From positions 1-64,000 of the forward strand of contig CAAFUF010000055.1 in assembly GCA_900766135.1 (NCBI GenBank): a stretch of 64,000 nucleotides of DNA, in the 5' to 3' direction. Positions within the stretch are counted from its first letter, which is position 1, and the number at the start of each line of letters is the position of its first letter. This DNA is from Paenibacillaceae bacterium (GTDB taxonomy: Bacteria; Bacillota; Bacilli; Paenibacillales; Paenibacillaceae). Below the pieces are notes generated by a model. It was not told the DNA's origin and did no database searches. It worked only from the letters and a program-made list of their open reading frames with translations. Shown here one piece after another: positions 35,496-44,035 of the stretch. A program made the translations under genes and the position numbers.

Positions 35496-37106
35496 ATGAT
35501 GTATCACGTGCTTGTAGCGGACGATGAGCCGCGTCACCGCCGCGGCATCGGGGAGATGATCAAGACGTACCGGCCGGATTATCGTTTGTTTATGGCAAAA
35601 GACGGGACGGAAGCCCTGCGCATCGCGACGGACACCCGAATCGATATTATATTCACGGATATCCGGATGCCCAATATGGATGGGCTAACGTTGATCGAGC
35701 ATTTAAGGGAACGCAGCGAATCGATGAAAATCGTCATCCTGAGCGTGTACGGGCACTTCGAATATGCCAGGCAGGCGCTTAAGCTGGGCGCGTTCGATTA
35801 CTTGCTCAAACCGCTGGAGCCCAAAGACATCGCGGAGATGCTGGACAAGCTGGACGCTGCGATCAAGAAGGAGCGTATCCGCGTTCTGGATCGGGCGAGC
35901 CTCAAGGAGAAGCTGAGCTCGGCCATCCCCGTTTACGAGCAGCACTTGCTCAGCCGCTGGGTTCGTTCGGCGGCGAATGAAGACGAGCTTCGGGAAATCG
36001 AAAAGTTAGTTCCGCGGGGCCAGGTCGGTTTCGTCATCGTCTCCAAGCTTTCCGAGTCCGAGATCAATGAGAAATATCTGGGCGAGGAATTCGCGGAAGT
36101 CAAAAGCAGCCTCAAGGGCTGGATGGGCCAGGTCACCGAACCGATCGGACCGGCGCTATCCTTTTACCTGGACGGAGACGAGCCTATGCTGGTCTCCGTC
36201 GTTACACCCGCGCATTCCCTGGAATGGCTGATGAAGAGGGAAACCGAGCGTTTAACCGGATTTATCGAGCAAGTTCGCTTGGAATTCGGACTTACCTTGT
36301 CGATCGGCGTGGGCAACGGCGTCGTCGACCTCTATCGGGAAGCGCCCCGTTCCTTCAAGCAAGCTTTACATGCCTTGGACTATACGTTTTACTGCGGCAG
36401 CGGGAAACTTATCGTCAGTAACGAAATCGCTTACAATCCGTCCAAGCCGTCGCTGGAGTTGATTCCTGCCGATACCGGAATTGCGGCCGCCGTGGCCAAC
36501 AGGGATCGGGAGGCGGCGCTGGAAGCCCTGAGCTTGTTGATCCGGCAGTTGTTGGATGGCGACTATCCTTCTCCCGCTCACTTGAAGCACAGCATTTTGT
36601 ACGTGCTGGTCAACCTGGTCAAAGCAAGCGAAACGTCCATACGGAGCGAGGAGGCCGGCAATTTCATTTCCGAGATGGAATTTCAGATTCCCGCTTGCAG
36701 GGCGCTCGAGGAAGTCAAGGAGAAAGCCGGCTATTATTTGAATCGGATGATCGACAGCATCGAAAGTCGGAAAAACAACAAAAACGAGCGGATCATTGCG
36801 ATGTGCAAAACGTATCTCGCGGAGCATTACATGGAGGACCTGTCGCTGGAGCTTGTCGCCAAACGGTTCTTTTTCAGCGCCGCCTACTTCAGCAGCTTTT
36901 TCAGGGCGCATACTTCAATGACGTTTACCGAATATTTGCTGCGAATCCGAATGGAAAAAGCCAAGGAAATGCTGAAGGACGGGAACCGGAAAATTTCCGA
37001 AATTGCCCTAAGCGTGGGATTCAGGGACGCAGGGTATTTTACCCGGATCTTCAAGCGGGAAACCGGCCTGTCGCCGGAGGAATTCCGTAAGAAAGATCTG
37101 CTGTAG
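35496..37106 (+). CDS. YesN-type response regulator with AraC DNA-binding domain
   Basis: A 536-residue regulator: receiver domain with phospho-acceptor Asp55 (IIFTDIRMPNMDG), a ~280-residue central region, and a C-terminal AraC domain (about residues 430-533; LSLELVAKRFFFSAAYFSSFF, IALSVGFRDAGYFTRIF). AGGGGAGGG precedes ATG ATG; the second ATG (35499) is equally possible. It is followed after eight bases by its kinase and then by the cluster 3 importer, so it most likely activates that operon when a sugar is sensed outside. Confidence 0.93.
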   Translation: MMYHVLVADDEPRHRRGIGEMIKTYRPDYRLFMAKDGTEALRIATDTRIDIIFTDIRMPNMDGLTLIEHLRERSESMKIVILSVYGHFEYARQALKLGAFDYLLKPLEPKDIAEMLDKLDAAIKKERIRVLDRASLKEKLSSAIPVYEQHLLSRWVRSAANEDELREIEKLVPRGQVGFVIVSKLSESEINEKYLGEEFAEVKSSLKGWMGQVTEPIGPALSFYLDGDEPMLVSVVTPAHSLEWLMKRETERLTGFIEQVRLEFGLTLSIGVGNGVVDLYREAPRSFKQALHALDYTFYCGSGKLIVSNEIAYNPSKPSLELIPADTGIAAAVANRDREAALEALSLLIRQLLDGDYPSPAHLKHSILYVLVNLVKASETSIRSEEAGNFISEMEFQIPACRALEEVKEKAGYYLNRMIDSIESRKNNKNERIIAMCKTYLAEHYMEDLSLELVAKRFFFSAAYFSSFFRAHTSMTFTEYLLRIRMEKAKEMLKDGNRKISEIALSVGFRDAGYFTRIFKRETGLSPEEFRKKDLL

Positions 37107-37114
37107 GTGACGCC

Positions 37115-38896
37115 ATGAGACTGAAAAACAAGCTGATTTTATCCTACATCGTATTGATTACGCTGCCCCTCGCCACTTTAGGGACGGGCGCCTTCTATAC
37201 CAGCAAAAATATCACGCTTAGGCTGGCACGGGACAACGTGACGGAAATCGTGCATAAAAACAATCAAATCATCGACGAACGGTTGAAAATCATTCAGGAC
37301 GACAGCCTTTCCCTGATGGTCGAATGCGACCTGTTCCAAATTTTTAGCGGCCCCCCTCCTGTCCAAAGCGAACTGCTCGCGACGAATAAACGGGTTACGG
37401 AGATTTTGAACCGTTATTTCTCGCAATCCCGGGATTTGTATTCGGTGGAGCTCGTCACTCGCACCTTCGTTTACGGTAGCAAAGCGCGCAATACGTATCC
37501 GCCGGATCATTTTTACGATTCCGAGCTGTATCGGCAAGCCGCCGAACAGAAGGGGCGTTTGGCCTGGGTGCCGACCTATAATTACAGCCTGATGCATCAA
37601 ATGCCGGATTTGGCCGACGTCGATATCGAATACCGTTATTTATTTTCCGCCGTGCGGCAAATGAATCCATCCTGCGTTCGGGGCGACTCGATCGTGCGGG
37701 CCGGGGAAGGGGTAGAGAAGCCGATTCTGGTGATGAATTTCCGGGATCATGTCTATGCCGACATTTTCCGGAACAGCGTTCCGATCGACGGTGCGGTTTT
37801 TTTGGTGGCCGGCACGGACGGCACGATCATTTCCCATGCGAACGCGGAACTCGTCGGAGATCAACCGAACTTGCCCTGGCTGGGCGAAGTGCAAAATCGC
37901 GGCAGCGGATCCTCTTACGTTACGGTGGACGGAAAACGGATGATCGCTTGTTACGCGACATCCGCCATCACAGGCTGGACGTCGGTTGTCCTGATTCCCC
38001 CCGGCGCGTTGACCCAAGATATCGCTCAAACGATCACCTTTTTTATCCTTACCCTGGGCGCTTCCCTGCTGCTGCTTTCGCTTCTGTTCGCTTACCTGAT
38101 CTCCATGCGGATTACCTCGCCGGTCAGCAAACTGCTGCTCGCCATCAAACGGGTCGGCGGCGGCGATTTCAACGCCAAAATCAAAGTGGAGGGAAAGGAC
38201 GAGCTGGGGCATGTGCTGATGAAGTTCAACAGCATGAACGAGAAAGTGAAACAGCTGATCGACGAAAATTATGTGGCCAAACTCAGGGAGCGCGAAACGG
38301 AAATCCTGGTGCTGGGCATTCAGCTTAACCCCCATTTTCTGTACAATACGCTGAATATCATCAATTGGATGGCCGTCTACGGTGAGAAGGAGCAGGTCAG
38401 CCGAATGTTGGTCAGCTTATCCCGCATGCTGCATTATACGACGGACAACCGCAAGGATTCGATGCCGCTGTCCGAAGATATCGGGTGGCTGAAGGATTAT
38501 ATCGTCATCATGTCCAACCGGTTTGAGCATCGTTTTCGGGTTGATTTCAACATCGAGCCGGAACTGATGGAAGCCAGCGTACCGAAGCTGTTTCTGCAAC
38601 CCCTGGTGGAGAATGCGATCCTTCATGGATTCCGGGATATGGAAAGCGGCGGACTGATCACGATTTACGGGCGCAGGCGGGGCGACGATATCGAGTTCTG
38701 CGTGGAGGACAACGGTTGCGGGATCGAGCCGGAACGCCTGCAGGAGGCGTTGGCGGAGAACTCCACCCACATCGGAATCCATAACGTCGACAAACGGATC
38801 AAGTTGCTTTACGGCGAATGGTACGGCATCGACATCGAGTCCGTTCCGGAGCTCGGCACGCGGGTCAAGCTGGTGATCCCTCATCGAAAGCCTTAA
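37115..38896 (+). CDS. YesM-type sensor histidine kinase
   Basis: A 593-residue membrane kinase: one N-terminal membrane segment, a ~270-residue extracytoplasmic Cache-like sensor region, a second membrane segment (about residues 305-330), a HAMP domain (SMRITSPVSKLLLAIKRVGGG), then the His-kinase domain with His407 in LNPHFLYNTLN and an ATPase domain (LVENAILHG, DNGCGIEPE). It forms a two-gene sensing unit with the preceding regulator. The ligand is probably the sugar imported by the next genes, directly or through the binding protein. Confidence 0.93.
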   Translation: MRLKNKLILSYIVLITLPLATLGTGAFYTSKNITLRLARDNVTEIVHKNNQIIDERLKIIQDDSLSLMVECDLFQIFSGPPPVQSELLATNKRVTEILNRYFSQSRDLYSVELVTRTFVYGSKARNTYPPDHFYDSELYRQAAEQKGRLAWVPTYNYSLMHQMPDLADVDIEYRYLFSAVRQMNPSCVRGDSIVRAGEGVEKPILVMNFRDHVYADIFRNSVPIDGAVFLVAGTDGTIISHANAELVGDQPNLPWLGEVQNRGSGSSYVTVDGKRMIACYATSAITGWTSVVLIPPGALTQDIAQTITFFILTLGASLLLLSLLFAYLISMRITSPVSKLLLAIKRVGGGDFNAKIKVEGKDELGHVLMKFNSMNEKVKQLIDENYVAKLRERETEILVLGIQLNPHFLYNTLNIINWMAVYGEKEQVSRMLVSLSRMLHYTTDNRKDSMPLSEDIGWLKDYIVIMSNRFEHRFRVDFNIEPELMEASVPKLFLQPLVENAILHGFRDMESGGLITIYGRRRGDDIEFCVEDNGCGIEPERLQEALAENSTHIGIHNVDKRIKLLYGEWYGIDIESVPELGTRVKLVIPHRKP

Positions 38897-39047
38897 AGAG
38901 GATGTAAACTTGCACTTAAAGAAAAACGGATTGAGCGAAAGATCGTACAGGAAACGAAAAAACGTCCCATAGGCTTTCACGGGCGGCGCTTTTACAATGA
39001 GAGCAAGCGGCTGCAGCGCTTACTTTGAAAATCGGGGGGAGCATGAC

Positions 39048-40454
39048 ATGACGAACAGAAAGGGAACATGGAAGATCACGGTTATTTTCCTAACGATCAT
39101 GGCCTTATTTGTAACCGCTTGCGGAACGGGGGGCGGAAGCTCGCAAACGAACGCGGGCCAAAACGGCGGAGATAACACGGGGGCAAAAAGCGAAGAAAAG
39201 GTAACGCTTAAATTTACGTTCTGGGGCAGCCCGGAGGAAAAGAAAGCGGTCGAATCGGCCATCAAGGCCTTCGAGGAGAAGAACCCGAATATCACCATCG
39301 ACCCGGTGCACATTCCGGGCACTGATTTCCTGCAGAAGCTGAATGCCATGATCGCCGGCAATGAAGCGCCGGACATCAGCTATTCGGCCGCATGGAAATT
39401 GAAAATGGGCGAGGAAGGGCTGATTTACAACTTCTTCGATTTAATGAAAGAGGATCCGAGCATCAAGAAAGAGGATTACCTGGAGTATGCCTGGTGGAAC
39501 TGGGACAAGGACAAAAGCGCCGGACCGTATCAGGCCTCCGTCGTCCCTTCCCTGATGTACAACGCGGATATGTTCAAGGAAGCGGGAGTGGAGCTGCCGC
39601 CTACCAAGGCGGAAGAAGCGTGGACTTGGGATGAGTTCGTGGACGCAGCCAAACAGCTGACGCTCGACCGGAACGGCAAGCATCCGGACGATCCGGGATT
39701 CGATCGGAAGAATATCAAGCAATACGGCGTGAAATTCAGCCTCGGCTGGTCGTCTTATATGCCGATGGTACTCTCCAATGGCGGGGACTATTTGACGGCA
39801 GACGGCAAGGAATTCGGGCTGTCCAAACCGGAAGCGACCGAGGCGCTGCAACGGATAGCCGATCTCATTAACGTGCACCACGTTGCACCATCGCCGGTTC
39901 AGGCCAGCAGCATTCCGGCTCCGGCGACCGCCTTGCAGTCCAAAAAAGTGGCGATGATCATTGACGGCAGCTGGAATCACCTTGATTTGAGCAAAACCAA
40001 CATCAACTGGGGCGTCGGTGTGTTACCGGTCATCAAGGATTACAAAACGTTTTTCCTCGGCGGTTCCCTGATCATTTTCAAAAGCTCGAAGCACCCGAAG
40101 GAAGCGTGGGAGTTCTCCAAATTCCTCACCGATCCGCAGAACGTGCTCGATTTGCACCAAGGCTTGTGGATGCCGCAACTCAATAAATGGTACGAGGATC
40201 CGGAATTGATTGACGAGTGGGCAAACGAGGAGCTGCCCGGAAGACCGGCCGGCTTCCAGGATGCCGTGATGCGCTCTACCTATGAACATGCGGAGCCGTC
40301 GCCGGAAAACAACGTCAAAAACTTCGTCGAAATCGATGCTGCGGTCGCTGCGGCACTGGATCAGGTGTGGCTCGGCGAAAAAACGGCGGAAGCAGCCATG
40401 AAAGAAGTGGAAACGAAAGTGAAGCCGCTGGTGCAGGGCACCTATTTGAAATAA
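39048..40454 (+). CDS. Extracellular sugar-binding lipoprotein, cluster 3
   Basis: A 468-residue solute-binding protein. ATG 39048 is preferred (GGGGGGAG just upstream, and the signal peptide then starts MTNRKGTWK). Lipobox VTAC is near residue 25, followed by a Gly/Ser/Asn-rich tether. The fold features match family-1 sugar-binding proteins (LKFTFWGSPEEKKA, NPNITIDPVHIPG). It follows the YesN/YesM pair after ~150 bases without a gene, and precedes the permeases across a perfect hairpin. Confidence 0.92.
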   Translation: MTNRKGTWKITVIFLTIMALFVTACGTGGGSSQTNAGQNGGDNTGAKSEEKVTLKFTFWGSPEEKKAVESAIKAFEEKNPNITIDPVHIPGTDFLQKLNAMIAGNEAPDISYSAAWKLKMGEEGLIYNFFDLMKEDPSIKKEDYLEYAWWNWDKDKSAGPYQASVVPSLMYNADMFKEAGVELPPTKAEEAWTWDEFVDAAKQLTLDRNGKHPDDPGFDRKNIKQYGVKFSLGWSSYMPMVLSNGGDYLTADGKEFGLSKPEATEALQRIADLINVHHVAPSPVQASSIPAPATALQSKKVAMIIDGSWNHLDLSKTNINWGVGVLPVIKDYKTFFLGGSLIIFKSSKHPKEAWEFSKFLTDPQNVLDLHQGLWMPQLNKWYEDPELIDEWANEELPGRPAGFQDAVMRSTYEHAEPSPENNVKNFVEIDAAVAAALDQVWLGEKTAEAAMKEVETKVKPLVQGTYLK

Positions 40455-40471
40455 CGAACGTTTTGTCCGGA

Positions 40472-40506
40472 GACGGCGCCGCGTCACCGCTTGAAACGGC
40501 GCCGTC
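40472..40506 (+). promoter_or_regulatory. Intercistronic hairpin between binding-protein and permease genes
   Basis: A perfect 10-bp G+C-only-type stem, GACGGCGCCG (40472-40481) with CGGCGCCGTC (40497-40506), no T-run. It holds the same place as the hairpins at 31.3 kb and 48.9 kb. Confidence 0.75.
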
Positions 40507-40541
40507 CCTCGGCAGCGTTTTCGACGGAGGGGAACTAGCTT

Positions 40542-41474
40542 ATGGAAGCCATCTCTTCCCATACCGGGAACCGTATGCGAAAGAAACGCCGCACACAAAG
40601 AGATCTTTACGGCTGGCTGTTTGCCATGCCGGCGATTCTGGGCCTGCTCATCTTTACGCTGGGCCCGATGCTGTACAGCCTGTACATGAGCTTTACCGAC
40701 TACACCGGGTCCAATTCGCCGACCTTTACCGGCCTCGACAATTATGGACGGATGTTCAGCGGCGAGGACCCGTATTTTTACAAATCGCTGGCCGTTACGT
40801 TTTATTTCGTCATCCTCAGCGTGCCGACCGGCATCATCTACTCCTTCCTGCTGGCGATTCTCCTGAATCAGAACGTCAAAGGGAAGTCGATCTTCCGTAC
40901 GATTTTTTATTTGCCTTCGATCGTGCCGATTATCGCCATTTCGTTTATTTGGCTGTGGCTGCTCAATCCCGATCTCGGCCTGGCCAACGAGCTGCTTCGC
41001 TCGCTGGGTCTTCCTGGAAGCCAATGGATATTCGGCGAGAAATCGGTTGTTCCTTCTCTGGCTTTAATGAATCTGTGGACCACGGGCGGAACGATGATTA
41101 TTTTCCTGGCGGGGCTGCAGGATATTCCCCGGTCGCTCTATGAAGCGATTGAAATGGACGGTGGTTCGAGGCTCGCCAAGCTGCGGCATATTACGATTCC
41201 GATGATGACGCCAACGATCTTCTTCAACCTGATCATGGGCATTATCAACGGTTTTCAGGTGTTCTCTCAGGCTTATGTCATGACGAACGGCGGCCCTAAT
41301 AACGCCAGCTTGTTTTATGTCTTCTATTTGTACAGGGAAGCCTTCCAGTTCTCGCGGATGGGGAGCGCGAGCGCGATTGCCTGGGTGCTGTTCGCGATCA
41401 TTATGGTGTTGACGTACGTTGTGTTCAGGACATCGAATAAATGGGTTTATTACGAGGGGGATGGCGCGCGATGA
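40542..41474 (+). CDS. Sugar ABC permease, MalF-type, cluster 3
   Basis: A 310-residue permease; GGAGGGG precedes the ATG. A basic N-terminus (RMRKKRRTQRD) is followed by six membrane segments and the EAA loop (EAIEMDGGSRLAKLRHITIPMM). Its stop overlaps the start of the second permease gene by four bases. It forms the cluster 3 importer with that gene and the preceding binding protein. Confidence 0.92.
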   Translation: MEAISSHTGNRMRKKRRTQRDLYGWLFAMPAILGLLIFTLGPMLYSLYMSFTDYTGSNSPTFTGLDNYGRMFSGEDPYFYKSLAVTFYFVILSVPTGIIYSFLLAILLNQNVKGKSIFRTIFYLPSIVPIIAISFIWLWLLNPDLGLANELLRSLGLPGSQWIFGEKSVVPSLALMNLWTTGGTMIIFLAGLQDIPRSLYEAIEMDGGSRLAKLRHITIPMMTPTIFFNLIMGIINGFQVFSQAYVMTNGGPNNASLFYVFYLYREAFQFSRMGSASAIAWVLFAIIMVLTYVVFRTSNKWVYYEGDGAR

Positions 41475-42304
41475 GAGCCAAGGCATGGTTTGAAAAAGGG
41501 CTGATCTATCTGGTGCTGGCGGCCGGGGGAATCTTTAGCCTGCTGCCGCTGGTGTGGCTCATACGCAGCTCCTTGATGAATATGGGCCAAATTTTCGAGC
41601 TGCCGCCGGTATGGATTCCGAATCCCGTCCAATTTTCTAACTATAGTGAGGCGCTGACCATCCTGCCTTTCGGCCGGTATTTCGTGAACACGGCGATCAT
41701 CGTCGTCTTTTCGGTGCTGGGCGTTATCGTCACCAGCTCGATCAGCGCCTACAGCTTCGCCCGGATGAAATGGAAAGGCAGAAACCTGGTATTCAGCTTG
41801 CTGCTGTCCAGCATGATGCTGCCGTACGCAGTTACGTTGATCCCGACGTTTATCGGCTGGAGCAAAGTGGGCTTAACCAATTCCTTTATCCCGCTCATTG
41901 CACCGGCCTGGTTTGGGGGAGGCGCGTTCAACATCTTCCTGCTGCGCCAGTTTTATCTCAGCATCCCCCGGGATCTGGATGAGGCGGCTTACGTGGACGG
42001 CGCCGGCCACGGGCGGATTTTCCGCTCGATCATCCTGCCGCTCACCAAACCCGCGCTGATCGTCGTCGGTTTGTTTTCGTTTTTGGCCGCGTGGAACGAT
42101 TTTCTCGGACCGCTCGTTTATTTGAGCGATGAAACCAAATATACGCTGGCTCTTGGATTGCAGCAGTTCAAAGGCATGTATTCGGCCGAATGGCATCTGA
42201 TGATGGCGGCGGCCACCGTGGTGCTGCTTCCGGCGATTGTCGTATTTTTCATCGGGCAGCGTTATTTCATCGAAGGGATTACGTTAACGGGGATTAAGGC
42301 TTGA
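41471..42304 (+). CDS. Sugar ABC permease, MalG-type, cluster 3
   Basis: A 277-residue permease. ATG 41471 (MRAKAWFEKG) overlaps the upstream stop as ATGA and has GAGGGGGATGG before it; the longer frame to 41441 lies within the upstream gene. Six membrane segments and an EAA loop (EAAYVDGAGHGRIFRSIILPL) are present, with the end QRYFIEGITLTGIKA. A GH172 gene follows. Confidence 0.92.
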   Translation: MRAKAWFEKGLIYLVLAAGGIFSLLPLVWLIRSSLMNMGQIFELPPVWIPNPVQFSNYSEALTILPFGRYFVNTAIIVVFSVLGVIVTSSISAYSFARMKWKGRNLVFSLLLSSMMLPYAVTLIPTFIGWSKVGLTNSFIPLIAPAWFGGGAFNIFLLRQFYLSIPRDLDEAAYVDGAGHGRIFRSIILPLTKPALIVVGLFSFLAAWNDFLGPLVYLSDETKYTLALGLQQFKGMYSAEWHLMMAAATVVLLPAIVVFFIGQRYFIEGITLTGIKA

Positions 42305-42338
42305 TTTGATTCCGAATGTGAGGGAGGAACAAGTTAGA

Positions 42339-43496
42339 ATGAACCAGTTATATTTGCGTAAAGAAGGAACGTCCCGGAGATGTTCGAGCTGGGATCAAAC
42401 CGGAGGCAACCGGGACTTCATTACGATGGGGGCCGGGCAAACGGCGGCGATCGCGGAAATCGCCGGCTCGGGCGTGATTCAGCATATCTGGATGACCATC
42501 GCGGCCAGGAACAAATACGCGTTCCGCAAAGTGTTGATCCGCATGTTTTGGGATGACGAACGGGAACCCAGCGTGGACTCGCCGGTCGGCGACTTCTTCG
42601 GCGTCGGGCATGGCGTGGCCAGCCACTATGTCTCCATGCCGCTCAACATGATTACGACCCAGGGCGTGATCGAGGATAAGGCCGCCATGAACTGTTTTTT
42701 CGAAATGCCGTTCCGCCAGGGGGCCCGCATCGAAATCGTCAATGAATGCGAAGACGAAATCGTGTTGTACTATTACGTGGACTATGTGGAAAAAGCGGTG
42801 CCGGACGACAGCTTTTACTTCCACGCCTCGTGGCGCAGGGAGAATCCGACGCAGGGATTGGTGGATTTGTCCGCGCTGAAAACGGAGCACGATCAGCAGG
42901 AGAAGGCCAATTATTCCGACCAGAAAGTATATGAGCTGAAAAATCTGACCGGCGACGACAATTACGTCCTGCTCGATGCGGTGGGCGAAGGCCATTATGT
43001 GGGCTGCAACCTGAGCATCGACCATTTGAATCCGATGCCGGGCTTCAGTTGGCCGGGGGAGGGCGACGACATGTTCTTCATCGACGGCGAACCGTGGCCG
43101 CCCCGCTTGCACGGGACGGGAACAGAGGATTATTTCTGCGCCGCCTGGGGGTATCCCGCCGGAAAATACGATGCGCCGTACCACGGCTTGTCGCTGTACG
43201 CGCCGATCCGGGAAAACGGCGACGCCTGGAAAGAGAGCAACACGATTTCGTTTAACGATTATTCCGGCAAAATGACGCAATACCGTTTTCATATCGTCGA
43301 CCCGATCATTTTCCGCAAGTCGCTGCGCTTCAGTATCGAGCACGGGCATGGGAACGCTCAATCGAACGATTACTCGTCGGTCGCCTACTGGTATCAGCGC
43401 GAGCCGCATAAGGCGTTTCCGCAGATGCTGCCCGTTTCGCAGCGCCTGCCGATTCCGGAGAAGGACAGCGCAAGATTGTTCTACCGGACGTTCTAG
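42339..43496 (+). CDS. GH172 (DUF2961) glycosidase, cluster 3
   Basis: A 385-residue cytoplasmic protein; ATG 42339 has AGGGAGG upstream. GH172 motifs: SGVIQHIWMTIA, VLIRMFWDDEREPSVDSPVGDFF, MPFRQGARIEIVNE, FHASWRRENPTQG and HGTGTEDYFCAAWGY with predicted nucleophile Glu263. Unlike the other two copies, no glutamate follows within ~25 residues of that motif, where the second catalytic acid would be expected; His and Asp residues stand there (KYDAPYHG). It is the only glycosidase of cluster 3, so the imported sugar is probably its substrate. Confidence 0.83.
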   Translation: MNQLYLRKEGTSRRCSSWDQTGGNRDFITMGAGQTAAIAEIAGSGVIQHIWMTIAARNKYAFRKVLIRMFWDDEREPSVDSPVGDFFGVGHGVASHYVSMPLNMITTQGVIEDKAAMNCFFEMPFRQGARIEIVNECEDEIVLYYYVDYVEKAVPDDSFYFHASWRRENPTQGLVDLSALKTEHDQQEKANYSDQKVYELKNLTGDDNYVLLDAVGEGHYVGCNLSIDHLNPMPGFSWPGEGDDMFFIDGEPWPPRLHGTGTEDYFCAAWGYPAGKYDAPYHGLSLYAPIRENGDAWKESNTISFNDYSGKMTQYRFHIVDPIIFRKSLRFSIEHGHGNAQSNDYSSVAYWYQREPHKAFPQMLPVSQRLPIPEKDSARLFYRTF

Positions 43497-43608
43497 CGGA
43501 ACGGTGGGGGCGGGCGAGTCGGTTGGGCGTTTATCGTCGATGCGATCGATGTGGTCAGTGCGGTTGAGGCGGTCAGCGCGATTGGTGTGATGCGGTTGAG
43601 GCGATTGA

Positions 43609-43655
43609 AACGCTCAATGCGAACAATGCGAACAATGCGCTCAATGCGCTCAATG
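43609..43655. repeat. Short 9-base tandem repeat
   Basis: AATGCGAAC twice, then AATGCGCTC twice, preceded by a partial unit. It lies in a 539-base intergenic stretch (43497-44035) that otherwise holds the second 183-bp repeat and a terminator; no gene is seen there. Confidence 0.75.
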
Positions 43656-43730
43656 AGGTCAAACTTTCAACGCGCCGAGGACGCCTCGATCTTCGCACCG
43701 CTCGCTATTCCGTCCCGTGCGTAATTATTC

Positions 43731-43913
43731 TAACGCTTGCCAGAGAACTTATTTGGGCGAAAAAAGGGGAGTTTCAATTCTAACGCTGATCAGCGAGCTT
43801 ATTGAGGCAAAACCGCTCCTTTTCAGCAAAGGAACCGGGAAATAAGCTCGCTCATAAGCGTTACATTTTGCACGACCCCGTTTCGCCGTGAATAACGTTT
43901 CCTACAAGCGTTA
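43731..43913. repeat. 183-bp four-armed intergenic repeat, copy 2
   Basis: Forward arms at 43731-43755 and 43781-43805 (both start TAACGCT), reverse arms at 43840-43863 and 43890-43913. The 50-base spacing within each pair, the 83-base inner span and the 183-base total match copy 1 at 1240-1422 exactly, although the arms differ (TAACGCT here, TAACGGA there). Confidence 0.85.
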
Positions 43914-43930
43914 GAAGTTCGCGCGCGGAT

Positions 43931-43978
43931 AAAAAACAGAGGCAAGCTCGGGAAATTCCGAACCTGCCTCTGTTTTTT
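43931..43978. terminator. Bidirectional terminator between cluster 3 and the six-hairpin glycosidase gene
   Basis: AAAAAACAGAGGCAAG / CCTGCCTCTGTTTTTT with an inner TCGG/CCGA stem. The A-run and T-run serve the two convergent genes. Confidence 0.9.
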
Positions 43979-44035
43979 GGTGCCCACCTGATACCGCAAA
44001 GAAAGGGTTAGCTTCGGCCCCCACCTGCCTCGCCT

